The notes beneath the pieces are model-generated. The model searched no databases. It saw only the letters and a list, made by a program, of their open reading frames with translations, and was not told the origin of the DNA. Shown piece by piece: positions 15,409-22,590 of a DNA stretch of 23,321 nt. Location of the stretch: the NCBI GenBank assembly GCA_041846495.1, contig JBGZEX010000053.1:1-23321 (forward strand), in the 5' to 3' direction. This DNA comes from JBGZEX01 sp041846495 (GTDB lineage Bacteria > Bacteroidota > Bacteroidia > Bacteroidales > Marinifilaceae). Both the position numbers and the translations under genes were made by a program. Positions within the stretch are counted from its first letter, which is position 1; every line of letters starts with the position of its first letter.

Positions 15409-17015
15409 TCCGGTTTGAAATTAAGCATCCAACATCCCGTATTTTCATAGCCGGAATTTTCCCTTATCTTCCGAAATTTGAATTTGGAAAAAAACATATT
15501 TCTGTCTTTTTCTATTGCTTCGTAAAAATCCTTACGGGAATAGTCTGCTATCAATTTCATAAAATAAAATCCGATATCGTAAGCTTTGGAAGCAATCGAT
15601 GTCGGTTGCATGGCATAAGTCAAACGATATTTACTTTTAAAAGCGGCAGCTTCCGCATGACAAGCTTCGTGATAATTATAAGCAAATAATACGGTATTTA
15701 TTTTATAATAAACATCCGGATCTATGGACGAAAAACTCAACCATTCGCCGAGGCCTGCAACTTTCATCGTGAACTTGGTGCTTAAAATCTCCAATGAAGC
15801 CAATATCGGACTCAATTCCGATTCGTTCGAAATCGGCAATATAACGATATTTTCTTCTCCTTCCCTGAGATTTTTCGCAATAACACCCATATTCGCTTCC
15901 CGAACGGACAAAAACTTCGATTCCGCAGCAAATGCATATTTGAATTTTTCCAACGGAGTCTTGGAATCGAAAATACAAAGAGTGTTCTTCCCGGAAATAT
16001 TATGCTTCCTGCTCCAAGCTATCATTTCCTCATATACAAATTCTCCTGCCGGACTTACTTTTATCATATTCGGATATATACCAATAAACTCCGCTTTCTG
16101 AGAAAGCGGATATATCATGGGCGTATTGCGATCCCTCAAATTACCGGCCACTACATCGAAACTGGTTTCATATACGGGACCTATTATCAAATCCGGTCTC
16201 CACCGATTGAGCCGGCGGGTAATGTCCAATAAATTAATTTGTTCTTTCCGGGTATCGAATACATGAAGCTCGATTTTATAACCCATTTCCTTCAAACTGT
16301 CGACAGCCAACAACATCCCTTCGTAAAAATAAATAAATTGCTCGGAACTTTTACTAATTTCCCGGCTTTTCACTTCAACATCCGTTGTCAATTTGACGGA
16401 ATTGGAGTATAAAGGCAATAATAAGGCTACTTTTATTTCTCTATCCTTCGCCCCGTCATCGAATCGGATTTCTTCGAAAACATCGACATTTCTCCCGACC
16501 GCATCCGGACGTTCTCCGTTATTTCCCTGCTCGAACCGATGATGTTTTTCTTCCTGCATCTTCGGTTGTTCTTCCGACTTAAAAGGCAGTCGCAAATAAG
16601 TTCCCGCTTTCAAAATCGATTTTTTAGAATATTCCGGATTGAGTCGAAGCAATTCCTTTACGGTTAAACCGAACTTTTGAGAAATACTGAAAAATGTTTC
16701 CTTAGGCAAAACCCGATATTTGAAAAAACCGCCCTCTTCTTCCGCAGTCTCATCCTTTATAGGTATTTTCAATGCTTCGTACAAAGCCAAACGCTCGTCT
16801 TTTTTATCGTTGGCCGCTTTAATTTCCTCTACCGACAAACCGTAAGCCCGCGCTATTGCGTATAAAGTTTCTCCTTTTTCTACATTATGTATATAATAGG
16901 ATTTCCCTCCTATAACGACGGCATTTTTAGATTTTTTCACGACATTTTCCTGACTATAACTCTCTATGCCCGCGAATAATAACATCAATAAACAAAGCGA
17001 TATTTTTATCCTCAT
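15387..17015 (-). CDS. LysM-domain protein fused to a type-1 periplasmic-binding-protein fold
   Basis: 542-residue exported protein from ATG 17015; a TTG at 17021 would add two residues and is not needed. Signal peptide about 1-21 (MRIKISLCLLMLLFAGIESY). Two LysM peptidoglycan-binding motifs follow, at about 41-86 (YIHNVEKGETLYAIARAYGL, residues 41-60) and 99-145 (YRVLPKETFFSISQKFGL). After a charged linker, residues about 194-542 read as an ABC-type substrate-binding or LppC/LpoA-like fold (EIKVALLLPLY at its start; RPDLIIGPVYE). The LysM half should hold it at the cell wall; by analogy with LpoA it might influence peptidoglycan synthesis, but that is inference. Convergent with dapF, overlapping it by 22 bases. 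Ligand unknown. Confidence 0.88.
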   Translation of the reverse strand: MRIKISLCLLMLLFAGIESYSQENVVKKSKNAVVIGGKSYYIHNVEKGETLYAIARAYGLSVEEIKAANDKKDERLALYEALKIPIKDETAEEEGGFFKYRVLPKETFFSISQKFGLTVKELLRLNPEYSKKSILKAGTYLRLPFKSEEQPKMQEEKHHRFEQGNNGERPDAVGRNVDVFEEIRFDDGAKDREIKVALLLPLYSNSVKLTTDVEVKSREISKSSEQFIYFYEGMLLAVDSLKEMGYKIELHVFDTRKEQINLLDITRRLNRWRPDLIIGPVYETSFDVVAGNLRDRNTPMIYPLSQKAEFIGIYPNMIKVSPAGEFVYEEMIAWSRKHNISGKNTLCIFDSKTPLEKFKYAFAAESKFLSVREANMGVIAKNLREGEENIVILPISNESELSPILASLEILSTKFTMKVAGLGEWLSFSSIDPDVYYKINTVLFAYNYHEACHAEAAAFKSKYRLTYAMQPTSIASKAYDIGFYFMKLIADYSRKDFYEAIEKDRNMFFSKFKFRKIRENSGYENTGCWMLNFKPDYSLEMQ

Positions 17016-17048
17016 GTTCAATTCATAAAAATTTGATTTCGAAATTCA

Positions 17049-17079
17049 CAAAGTTAATTTTTTTAATGAAAATACGCAA
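17049..17079 (-). promoter_or_regulatory. promoter of the LysM protein gene
   Basis: On the minus strand TTG (17079-17077), 20 bases, TAACTTTG (17056-17049), an exact Bacteroides-type match. The predicted start near 17043 is about 28 bases before the ATG at 17015. The rest of the 318-bp gap 17016-17333 contains no gene I can support, only this promoter and a -7-like element at 17304 on the other strand. Confidence 0.75.
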
Positions 17080-17303
17080 TGAAAATTTCAAATCGACGTT
17101 TCGTTCCGACTACCGCCATTTTCCGTTTCTTCAATCAGGCCGATAATACGAAAAATCCTGCTCCGGCAAAAAAATTCGAACAAGGTGAAAATCGTTTGAT
17201 TTTATTACAAAATTCGCTCCAAACAAGCGTAAATAAAGAAAAAATCTCAAATTCGGAATAACTACAAAATAGGGAAATATGCCCGATTTAAAAAAATATC
17301 CGT

Positions 17304-17311
17304 TATTTTTG
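17304..17311 (+). promoter_or_regulatory. -7-like element upstream of the DUF4494 gene
   Basis: TATTTTTG matches TAnnTTTG and sits 22 bases before the ATG at 17334. No TTG is found 19-21 bases further upstream, so only half of the promoter pattern is present. Confidence 0.45.
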
Positions 17312-17333
17312 TCTTTTAAAAATACTGTCAGAT

Positions 17334-17828
17334 ATGAATACGAACTGGTTCGAAGCAAAAGTCAGATATATAAAAAACACGGAGGACGGAAGACAAATAA
17401 AAACAACCGAATCCTATATTGTCGATGCCATGTCGTATACGGAAGCCGAAGCCCGTATACTTAAAGAAATGGAAACCATGATGTCGACCGACTATAACCT
17501 CGCCACTTTAAAGAAATCCAATATTACGGAAATCATTCCTTCGGATTCGGAATCCGACGACCGTTGGTATAAAGCCAAAATCGTGATTGTGGATGTGGAC
17601 GAATTCAGCGGAAAAGAAAAAAAAGCGAACCAATATTTTCTGATTGCGGCTTCCAATATCCGGAGAGCTCTGGACAACCTTGAAAAAAGCATGCAACGCT
17701 ACGTAATCCCTTACGAAATAGGAAGTATTACAGACACTTCCATTATGGACGTATACCCTTTCGTCGCAGACGAATACCCGACGGAATCGACATACGGGGA
17801 AGAGTCCGCTTCGGAGGGCCACGAATAA
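17334..17828 (+). CDS. DUF4494-family protein
   Basis: 164-residue soluble protein with no signal peptide or membrane segment, of a small family confined largely to Bacteroidota and without a known function. The sequence is an internal duplication. WFEAKV (5-10) ... YIVDAMSYTEAEARILKEM (28-46) aligns with WYKAKI (78-83) ... YFLIAASNIRRALDNLEKSM (101-120), each copy having W-F/Y-x-A-K-V/I, a G-R/K turn and an AxxxLxxxM helix. The C-terminal 25 residues are acidic and probably disordered. Alone in its transcription unit as far as can be seen; aspA follows 227 bases later with its own -7 element. Confidence 0.88.
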   Translation: MNTNWFEAKVRYIKNTEDGRQIKTTESYIVDAMSYTEAEARILKEMETMMSTDYNLATLKKSNITEIIPSDSESDDRWYKAKIVIVDVDEFSGKEKKANQYFLIAASNIRRALDNLEKSMQRYVIPYEIGSITDTSIMDVYPFVADEYPTESTYGEESASEGHE

Positions 17829-17885
17829 ATCCGAAACGTTATCCGGTTATTTTTACATAAATCGTATTATCGAAAATCGACATTC

Positions 17886-17913
17886 CCGGTTATAACGGAA
17901 TTCCGATAATCGG
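17886..17913 (+). repeat. composite hairpin between the DUF4494 gene and aspA
   Basis: CCGGTTAT (17886-17893) pairs with ATAATCGG (17906-17913), including one G-U, and the loop carries its own palindrome CGGAATTCCG (17896-17905). As DNA the same stretch also holds a perfect dyad TCCGAT-A-ATCGGA (17902-17914). It lies 58 bases after the DUF4494 stop with no T tract, so it is either a 3'-end RNA structure or a protein site upstream of aspA. Confidence 0.45.
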
Positions 17914-17992
17914 AGATTCGGACAAATGTTCCATAAATTTTTCATTCCGATATATTTATCAAAATATGACGGGAAATATCCCTTTTCTTTTA

Positions 17993-18000
17993 TACCTTTG
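17993..18000 (+). promoter_or_regulatory. -7 element of the aspA promoter
   Basis: TACCTTTG matches TAnnTTTG exactly and lies 56 bases before the aspA start. No TTG is present at the expected -33 position, so an activator may be needed or the call may be wrong. Confidence 0.5.
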
Positions 18001-18055
18001 CCGATTAATTCGGTCGATACGACTGAAGTATAAGGTAATTTAAATTTAAAATATT

Positions 18056-19468
18056 ATGATGAAAACACGTCTTGAGCATGACTTGCTGGGGAATAAAGAA
18101 GTGCCTGCCGAGGCCTATTATGGAGTTCAAACCCTTAGAGGTATTGAAAACTTTGCAAACATAAGCGGAATAACGATCAGCTCTTATCCCAATTACGTAA
18201 AGGCATTGGCCATGATTAAATGGGCTGCCGCCAAAGCCAATTGGGAATTGGGACTGCTTCCCGAAGAAATTGCAAAAGCTATCGTAAAAGCATGTGAGGA
18301 AATCATTGCCGGAAAATTCCACGACCAATTTCCCGTAGATTTGATTCAAGGGGGCGCCGGAACTTCCACCAACATGAATATCAATGAAGTGGTTGCCAAC
18401 CGTGCAATCGAAATATTGGGACATCAAAAAGGAGAATACCAATATTGCCACCCCAACAACCATGTAAATCTGTCTCAATCGACAAACGATGCATATCCTA
18501 CCTCCTTCAAACTCGCCTTTATCTTTATGAACAAGGAATTGGTAGAAGAGTTGACCAAGCTGATCGCAGCTTTTCGGGCCAAAGGGGAGGAATTTAAGGA
18601 CATCATCAAAATGGGACGTACCCAGTTGCAGGATGCGGTTCCCATGACGGTAGGCCAGGAATTCACCGCTTTTGCAGACAATATAGACGAAGAAATCGGG
18701 CGTTTGAACCAAATGGCCAAACTTTTCTTGGAAGTGAATATGGGTGCTACGGCCATAGGTACGGGTATTAACTCCGAACCCGAATACTCCGCACTATGCA
18801 TAAAATATCTCCGTGAAATTTCCGGAGAAGATTTCGTACTGGCTTCTAATCTGATAGAAGCTACGCCCGATGCAGGTTCGGCCGTAATGTATTCTTCCGC
18901 ATTAAAACGTCTTGCCGTTAAGTTATCGAAGACATGCAACGACCTCCGTCTCCTATCCAGCGGTCCCCGCTGCGGTTTGAACGAAATAAACCTGCCTCCC
19001 ATGCAGCCGGGTTCTTCCATTATGCCGGGCAAGGTGAATCCGGTTATTCCCGAAGTCGTAAACCAAATATGCTATCGCGTTATCGGAAACGACCTTACGG
19101 TTACATTTGCCGCCGAAGCCGGACAATTGCAATTGAATGTCATGGAACCCGTCATGGTTCATGTGATCTTCTCTTCCATCAAAATGTTGATACGAGGTAT
19201 GGAACGTTTGAGAACTCTTTGCGTAGAAGGCATTACCGTAAATGCCGAACGTTGCAAAGAAATGGTGCTCAACAGTATCGGAATCGTAACCGCTTTGAAT
19301 CCGACGTTAGGATATGAAAACTCTTCCAAAATAGCCAAACGCGCACTTAAGGAAAACAGAAGCGTATACGATTTGGTATTGGAGGAAGGCTTGCTTACAA
19401 AAGAAGAACTGGACGAACTCCTGCGTCCGGAACTTATGATCAAACCGCATAAATTCTACCGTAAATAA
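18056..19468 (+). CDS. aspA: aspartate ammonia-lyase (aspartase)
   Basis: 470-residue cytoplasmic member of the aspartase/fumarase superfamily that releases ammonia from L-aspartate to give fumarate, which feeds fumarate respiration in anaerobic Bacteroidota. The signature GSSIMPGKVNP is at 319-329 with the predicted catalytic Ser321 on the mobile loop. Other conserved parts are GAGTSTNMNINEV (100-112), the HPNNHVNLSQSTND stretch (132-145) and the GRTQLQDAVP segment (187-196). The N-terminal EHDLLGNKEVPAEAYYGVQT is typical of aspartase rather than fumarase C. The start is ambiguous between adjacent ATGs at 18056 and 18059. It converges on the kinase gene; the shared 74-bp gap holds a terminator. 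Confidence 0.95.
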   Translation: MMKTRLEHDLLGNKEVPAEAYYGVQTLRGIENFANISGITISSYPNYVKALAMIKWAAAKANWELGLLPEEIAKAIVKACEEIIAGKFHDQFPVDLIQGGAGTSTNMNINEVVANRAIEILGHQKGEYQYCHPNNHVNLSQSTNDAYPTSFKLAFIFMNKELVEELTKLIAAFRAKGEEFKDIIKMGRTQLQDAVPMTVGQEFTAFADNIDEEIGRLNQMAKLFLEVNMGATAIGTGINSEPEYSALCIKYLREISGEDFVLASNLIEATPDAGSAVMYSSALKRLAVKLSKTCNDLRLLSSGPRCGLNEINLPPMQPGSSIMPGKVNPVIPEVVNQICYRVIGNDLTVTFAAEAGQLQLNVMEPVMVHVIFSSIKMLIRGMERLRTLCVEGITVNAERCKEMVLNSIGIVTALNPTLGYENSSKIAKRALKENRSVYDLVLEEGLLTKEELDELLRPELMIKPHKFYRK

Positions 19469-19502
19469 GCGGAAACCTCTTCCGTAATAACGGTTTGCCG
19501 GA

Positions 19503-19541
19503 AACTGTCTCAAGATGCGAAAATCTCGAGGCAGTTTTCTT
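19503..19541 (+). terminator. intrinsic terminator of aspA
   Basis: AACTGTCTC (19503-19511) pairs with GAGGCAGTT (19528-19536) with one G-U, and the inner AGAT/ATCT extends the stem. The plus strand continues TTTCTTTTC. It begins 34 bases after the aspA stop and ends against the histidine-kinase stop at 19543. On the minus strand there is no good T tract, so kinase transcripts are probably ended less efficiently. Confidence 0.78.
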
Positions 19542-19542
19542 T

Positions 19543-20871
19543 TCAGAGATAAAATGCAAAGCGCGTATTCCCCGGTTGAGAGGCGACTTCCATACTGCCT
19601 CCGTGATTTTTCACAATCTGCCGGGAAAGACTCAAACCTATACCGTTCCCCTCCGCTTTAGTCGTGAAAAACGGAATAAAAACCTGCCCCAGCAATTCTC
19701 GGGGAATCCCGCTTCCATTATCCGATATCGCTATTTCACAACGTCCATCCTCCGTATGCCGGGCATATATGCGTATTTTCGGGTCGGACACGTGCTCCAC
19801 TGCATATATTGCATTCTTTATCAGATTAATGAGGACCTGTGACATTTGCACCTCGTCGGCCTGAATACTAAGATTTTCCGGCATGATTTCCACCGAAAAA
19901 TCGATCCGTTTAAAACCCGGTTCGTTTTCAAGCAACAGTAGTAAATGCTCTACGGTTTTCTTCAATTCCACAGTTTGCAATTCGGGCTTAGCCAACTTGG
20001 TCAACTTACGGTAAGTATCCACAAAACGGATTAACCCCTTGCCTCGTTCATGAATCACCTCCAAACCTTTTATTATATCGTTTTTTTTACCGCACGCATC
20101 GTTTTCAGGTATATAATACCTCAATAAAGTTTCACTCAAAGAAGTTATAGGCGTTATGGAATTCATAATTTCATGAGTAAGTACGCGAATCAATTTCATC
20201 CATGATTCTATTTCTTTTGTATCCAACTCATTGCTTATATCCTGAATCGAGATGACCCTCAATATTTTCCCGGAACTTTCAAAAGAAGTAGCTTGAAGGG
20301 AAAGTTGCCTAATCGTATTCCCTTCCGTCGTTTTCACAAATTGACAGGATTTTCCCTCTTTCAAACAAAGAAATGCATAAAATAAATCCTCATCCACCCG
20401 TTTCAATTGCTCGATATGATTAAATGCCGTGTAATTCAATAATCTTTTGGCAGCCGAATTCGCTTGCATCACGCTCCCGGCTGCATTTATAACCACAATT
20501 CCCGTCGCCGTCTGCTCCAAGAGCAAACTGTAATACTGTTCCTGTTCCCTGTTTTTAAGTTTAGCCTCCCGTATCAACCGATTGATTCGATTAAGGCTTT
20601 TATGCATCGTAGCCGTAGGCTTATGTCCTGTTTTTTCGGGGAAGTACAGCATCGAATCCTCATTCTCTACGGCATTGAAGAAATAAGCCATTTTTTGAGG
20701 AAAATCATTGAATATCCTAATCAACTTATATGCCGTAATCAGTGTTGCCGAAACCAGAATGCCGACGGAAAGAAGAGATGCGGATTGGGTTATCGATACG
20801 GCAACTGCAGCCGAGAGACCGCTCAGCAATACGATACGGCACAAAAAACGAATAAAGGTGTTACGAAACAT
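19543..20871 (-). CDS. NtrB-like membrane sensor histidine kinase
   Basis: 442-residue kinase, predicted partner of the regulator encoded just upstream. Two membrane helices near the N-terminus (about 11-28 and 32-50) leave almost no periplasmic loop, so the stimulus is probably sensed in the membrane or cytoplasm. A PAS-like domain lies at about 112-215 (EQTATGIVVINAAGSVMQAN). The dimerisation/phosphoacceptor helix has His233 (VLTHEIMNSITPITSL). The catalytic domain shows the N box with Asn353 (LINLIKNAIYAV), G1 DNGSGIP (384-390), F box PFFTTK (400-405) and G2 GNGIGLSL. Starts at ATG 20871, two bases after the regulator stop, so translation is coupled. The order is regulator then kinase. Confidence 0.93.
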   Translation of the reverse strand: MFRNTFIRFLCRIVLLSGLSAAVAVSITQSASLLSVGILVSATLITAYKLIRIFNDFPQKMAYFFNAVENEDSMLYFPEKTGHKPTATMHKSLNRINRLIREAKLKNREQEQYYSLLLEQTATGIVVINAAGSVMQANSAAKRLLNYTAFNHIEQLKRVDEDLFYAFLCLKEGKSCQFVKTTEGNTIRQLSLQATSFESSGKILRVISIQDISNELDTKEIESWMKLIRVLTHEIMNSITPITSLSETLLRYYIPENDACGKKNDIIKGLEVIHERGKGLIRFVDTYRKLTKLAKPELQTVELKKTVEHLLLLLENEPGFKRIDFSVEIMPENLSIQADEVQMSQVLINLIKNAIYAVEHVSDPKIRIYARHTEDGRCEIAISDNGSGIPRELLGQVFIPFFTTKAEGNGIGLSLSRQIVKNHGGSMEVASQPGNTRFAFYL

Positions 20872-20873
20872 AA

Positions 20874-22232
20874 CTACAATCGATATTTCTTAATCTTATT
20901 ATACAATGTCTGCCGCGTGATTCCCAACTGTTCGGCTACCGCACTCAAATTTCCCCGGTTACGCTCGATACTTTCTTCTATCATCCGCTGCTCCATTTCT
21001 TCCAACGTTTGTACGGAAGCCCGCTCCGAAGATTTTTCGGAAAACAAAAAATCACCCAGAGTAAGGAGTTCCCCATCGCTAAGAATCACGGCTTTCTCTA
21101 TAGCGTGCTGCAATTCCCGCACATTTCCGGGCCATGAATAGCACTTCATCCGTTCTATTACCTCCGGACTTATTTTCAGCAATGTTTTTTTATATTTCGT
21201 ACTGTAGATTTTGAGAAAAAAATCGACAAGCAACGGGATATCCGCAATTCTTTCCCGCAACGGCGGAATTTCTATATGAATCGTATTGATTCTATAAAGC
21301 AAATCTTCCCGGAATTTACCTTCTTTCACCAAAGCCGGCAAATCGCTGTTAGTGGCACAAATCAAACGTATATCTATGGGAATCTTCTTATTGGAGCCCA
21401 CTTTTACAATCTCTCTGTTTTGGAGTGCAGCCAACAATTTCGCCTGAAGCGGCAAAGACAAATTCGCTATTTCATCCATAAAAAGCGTACTGCCCCCGGC
21501 AACTTCAAATTTCCCCACCCTATCTTCCTTGGCATCCGTAAAGGCGCCCTTCACATGCCCGAACAACTCGCTTTCGAACAATGTCTCGGAAATCGCTCCC
21601 ATATCCACGCTAACCATCAACTCGCTTTTACGCGAAGACCTACGATGCACTTCTTTAGCGATTACCTCTTTACCCGTTCCATTCTCTCCCGTAATAAGCA
21701 CATTCGCATCGGTTGCGGCAACTTTCTCCACAATTTCGAGCACTCTCCTGAATGAAGGAGAATTTCCGATAATCACATCCCGGTTTTCCCGGATAACCGC
21801 TTTCAGGTTTTTCTCTTTTTCCTTTAAAGATTTCACCTCCTTCCGGGAATTCCGCAATTGTACGGCGGCATTTACGGTAGCAAGCAACTTACTGTTTTCC
21901 CACGGTTTCAATACAAAATCCACGGCCCCTGCCTTTACGGCACGCACGGCCAATTCCACATCCCCGTATGCCGTTATCATAATGACGGATTTATTGGGAT
22001 CGTATTCCAATATACGTTTCAACCAATAAAGCCCTTCATTTCCCGTATTGATTCCCGCCGAAAAATTCATATCCAACAAAACGACATCAAAATATGTCGC
22101 CTCCAATAAAGCAGGTATCCGGTTAGGATTTGCGGAAGTAACCACCTCAAGACATAAGGGTTGCAATAAAAGTTCCAATGCACTGAGTACGCTCTTGTTA
22201 TCGTCGACAATTAAAATACGGCTGTCTTTCAT
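20874..22232 (-). CDS. sigma-54-dependent NtrC-family response regulator
   Basis: 452 residues in three domains. Receiver about 1-125: acidic pair Asp10/Asp11, phosphoacceptor Asp54 (VVLLDMNF), Thr87, Lys109. After Asp54 comes a glycine-rich stretch (SAGINTGNEGLYW, 58-70). AAA+ sigma-54 activator domain about 150-385: Walker A GENGTGKE (182-189), sigma-54 contact loop GAFTDA (229-234, variant of GAFTGA), Walker B STLFMDE (248-254), arginine-rich sensor PPLRERIADIP, and WPGNVREL. Fis-type helix-turn-helix at 421-452 (NRGNLSAVAEQLGITRQTLY). It should activate RpoN-dependent promoters when phosphorylated by the downstream kinase. Divergent from a TolC-family gene whose upstream region carries a sigma-54 promoter candidate and a dyad, making that operon its probable target. 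Confidence 0.95.
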   Translation of the reverse strand: MKDSRILIVDDNKSVLSALELLLQPLCLEVVTSANPNRIPALLEATYFDVVLLDMNFSAGINTGNEGLYWLKRILEYDPNKSVIMITAYGDVELAVRAVKAGAVDFVLKPWENSKLLATVNAAVQLRNSRKEVKSLKEKEKNLKAVIRENRDVIIGNSPSFRRVLEIVEKVAATDANVLITGENGTGKEVIAKEVHRRSSRKSELMVSVDMGAISETLFESELFGHVKGAFTDAKEDRVGKFEVAGGSTLFMDEIANLSLPLQAKLLAALQNREIVKVGSNKKIPIDIRLICATNSDLPALVKEGKFREDLLYRINTIHIEIPPLRERIADIPLLVDFFLKIYSTKYKKTLLKISPEVIERMKCYSWPGNVRELQHAIEKAVILSDGELLTLGDFLFSEKSSERASVQTLEEMEQRMIEESIERNRGNLSAVAEQLGITRQTLYNKIKKYRL

Positions 22233-22307
22233 ATAAAGGCTATTGAATTTTACTTTTATAAAGTATCCGAACGAAAAATAGAGAACGGGATTAAAGTCCC
22301 CGCATTA

Positions 22308-22315
22308 CAAATATA
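22308..22315 (-). promoter_or_regulatory. -7 element upstream of the regulator-kinase operon
   Basis: Minus-strand TATATTTG matches TAnnTTTG, 76 bases before the regulator ATG at 22232. The -33 region shows TTC rather than TTG, so the match is partial. Confidence 0.45.
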
Positions 22316-22456
22316 GCCGTTTTACATGAAAAACCGAATAGCCCTTCCGGATTTTCTTTATTGCAAATTACCTATCGAAAATACGAATACAATCGTATCT
22401 GAAAATCGATCCGCCGACACTCGCCACTCTATTCCGAACGCATACGCCTCTTAAAT

Positions 22457-22495
22457 TGTCAAAAAAACATACGCTCCTGTCTATTTTTTTGACAG
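22457..22495. promoter_or_regulatory. candidate NtrC-type enhancer dyad
   Basis: Perfect 11-base inverted repeat TGTCAAAAAAA (22457-22467) / TTTTTTTGACA (22484-22494). A second TGTC starts 21 bases after the first (22478), forming a nested CTGTC-N9-GACAG (22477-22495). Its centre lies about 100 bp upstream of the predicted sigma-54 start. The rest of the 358-bp gap 22233-22590 holds no gene. Confidence 0.5.
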
Positions 22496-22548
22496 ATTAT
22501 AAGGAGATTTAAAAATATATACTCGTGACTATAAGCATATTACCTACA

Positions 22549-22564
22549 TGGCATTAAAGTTGGA
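22549..22564 (+). promoter_or_regulatory. candidate sigma-54 (RpoN) promoter of the efflux operon
   Basis: TGGCATT (22549-22555), four bases, TTGGA (22560-22564), compared with the RpoN consensus TGGCACG-N4-TTGCA/T. The -24 GG is intact and correctly spaced; the -12 GC is GG here. The predicted start near 22575 leaves a leader of about 16 bases before the TolC-family ATG. Confidence 0.6.
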
Positions 22565-22590
22565 TTCACTCATATCAAAAAAATGACTGT

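Noticed and set aside
17079..17261. 60-codon plus-strand frame in the gap before the DUF4494 gene
   Set aside because: No promoter, no ribosome-binding context and low-complexity composition; a minus-strand frame covers the same bases equally well.
18005..18712. 235-codon open frame on the minus strand opposite aspA
   Set aside because: It lies entirely across the strongly supported aspA gene and its upstream region; composition looks like an antisense shadow, with no recognisable domain.
18475..19032. 185-codon minus-strand frame inside aspA
   Set aside because: Shadow of aspA; no family resemblance and it conflicts with the conserved lyase motifs on the plus strand.
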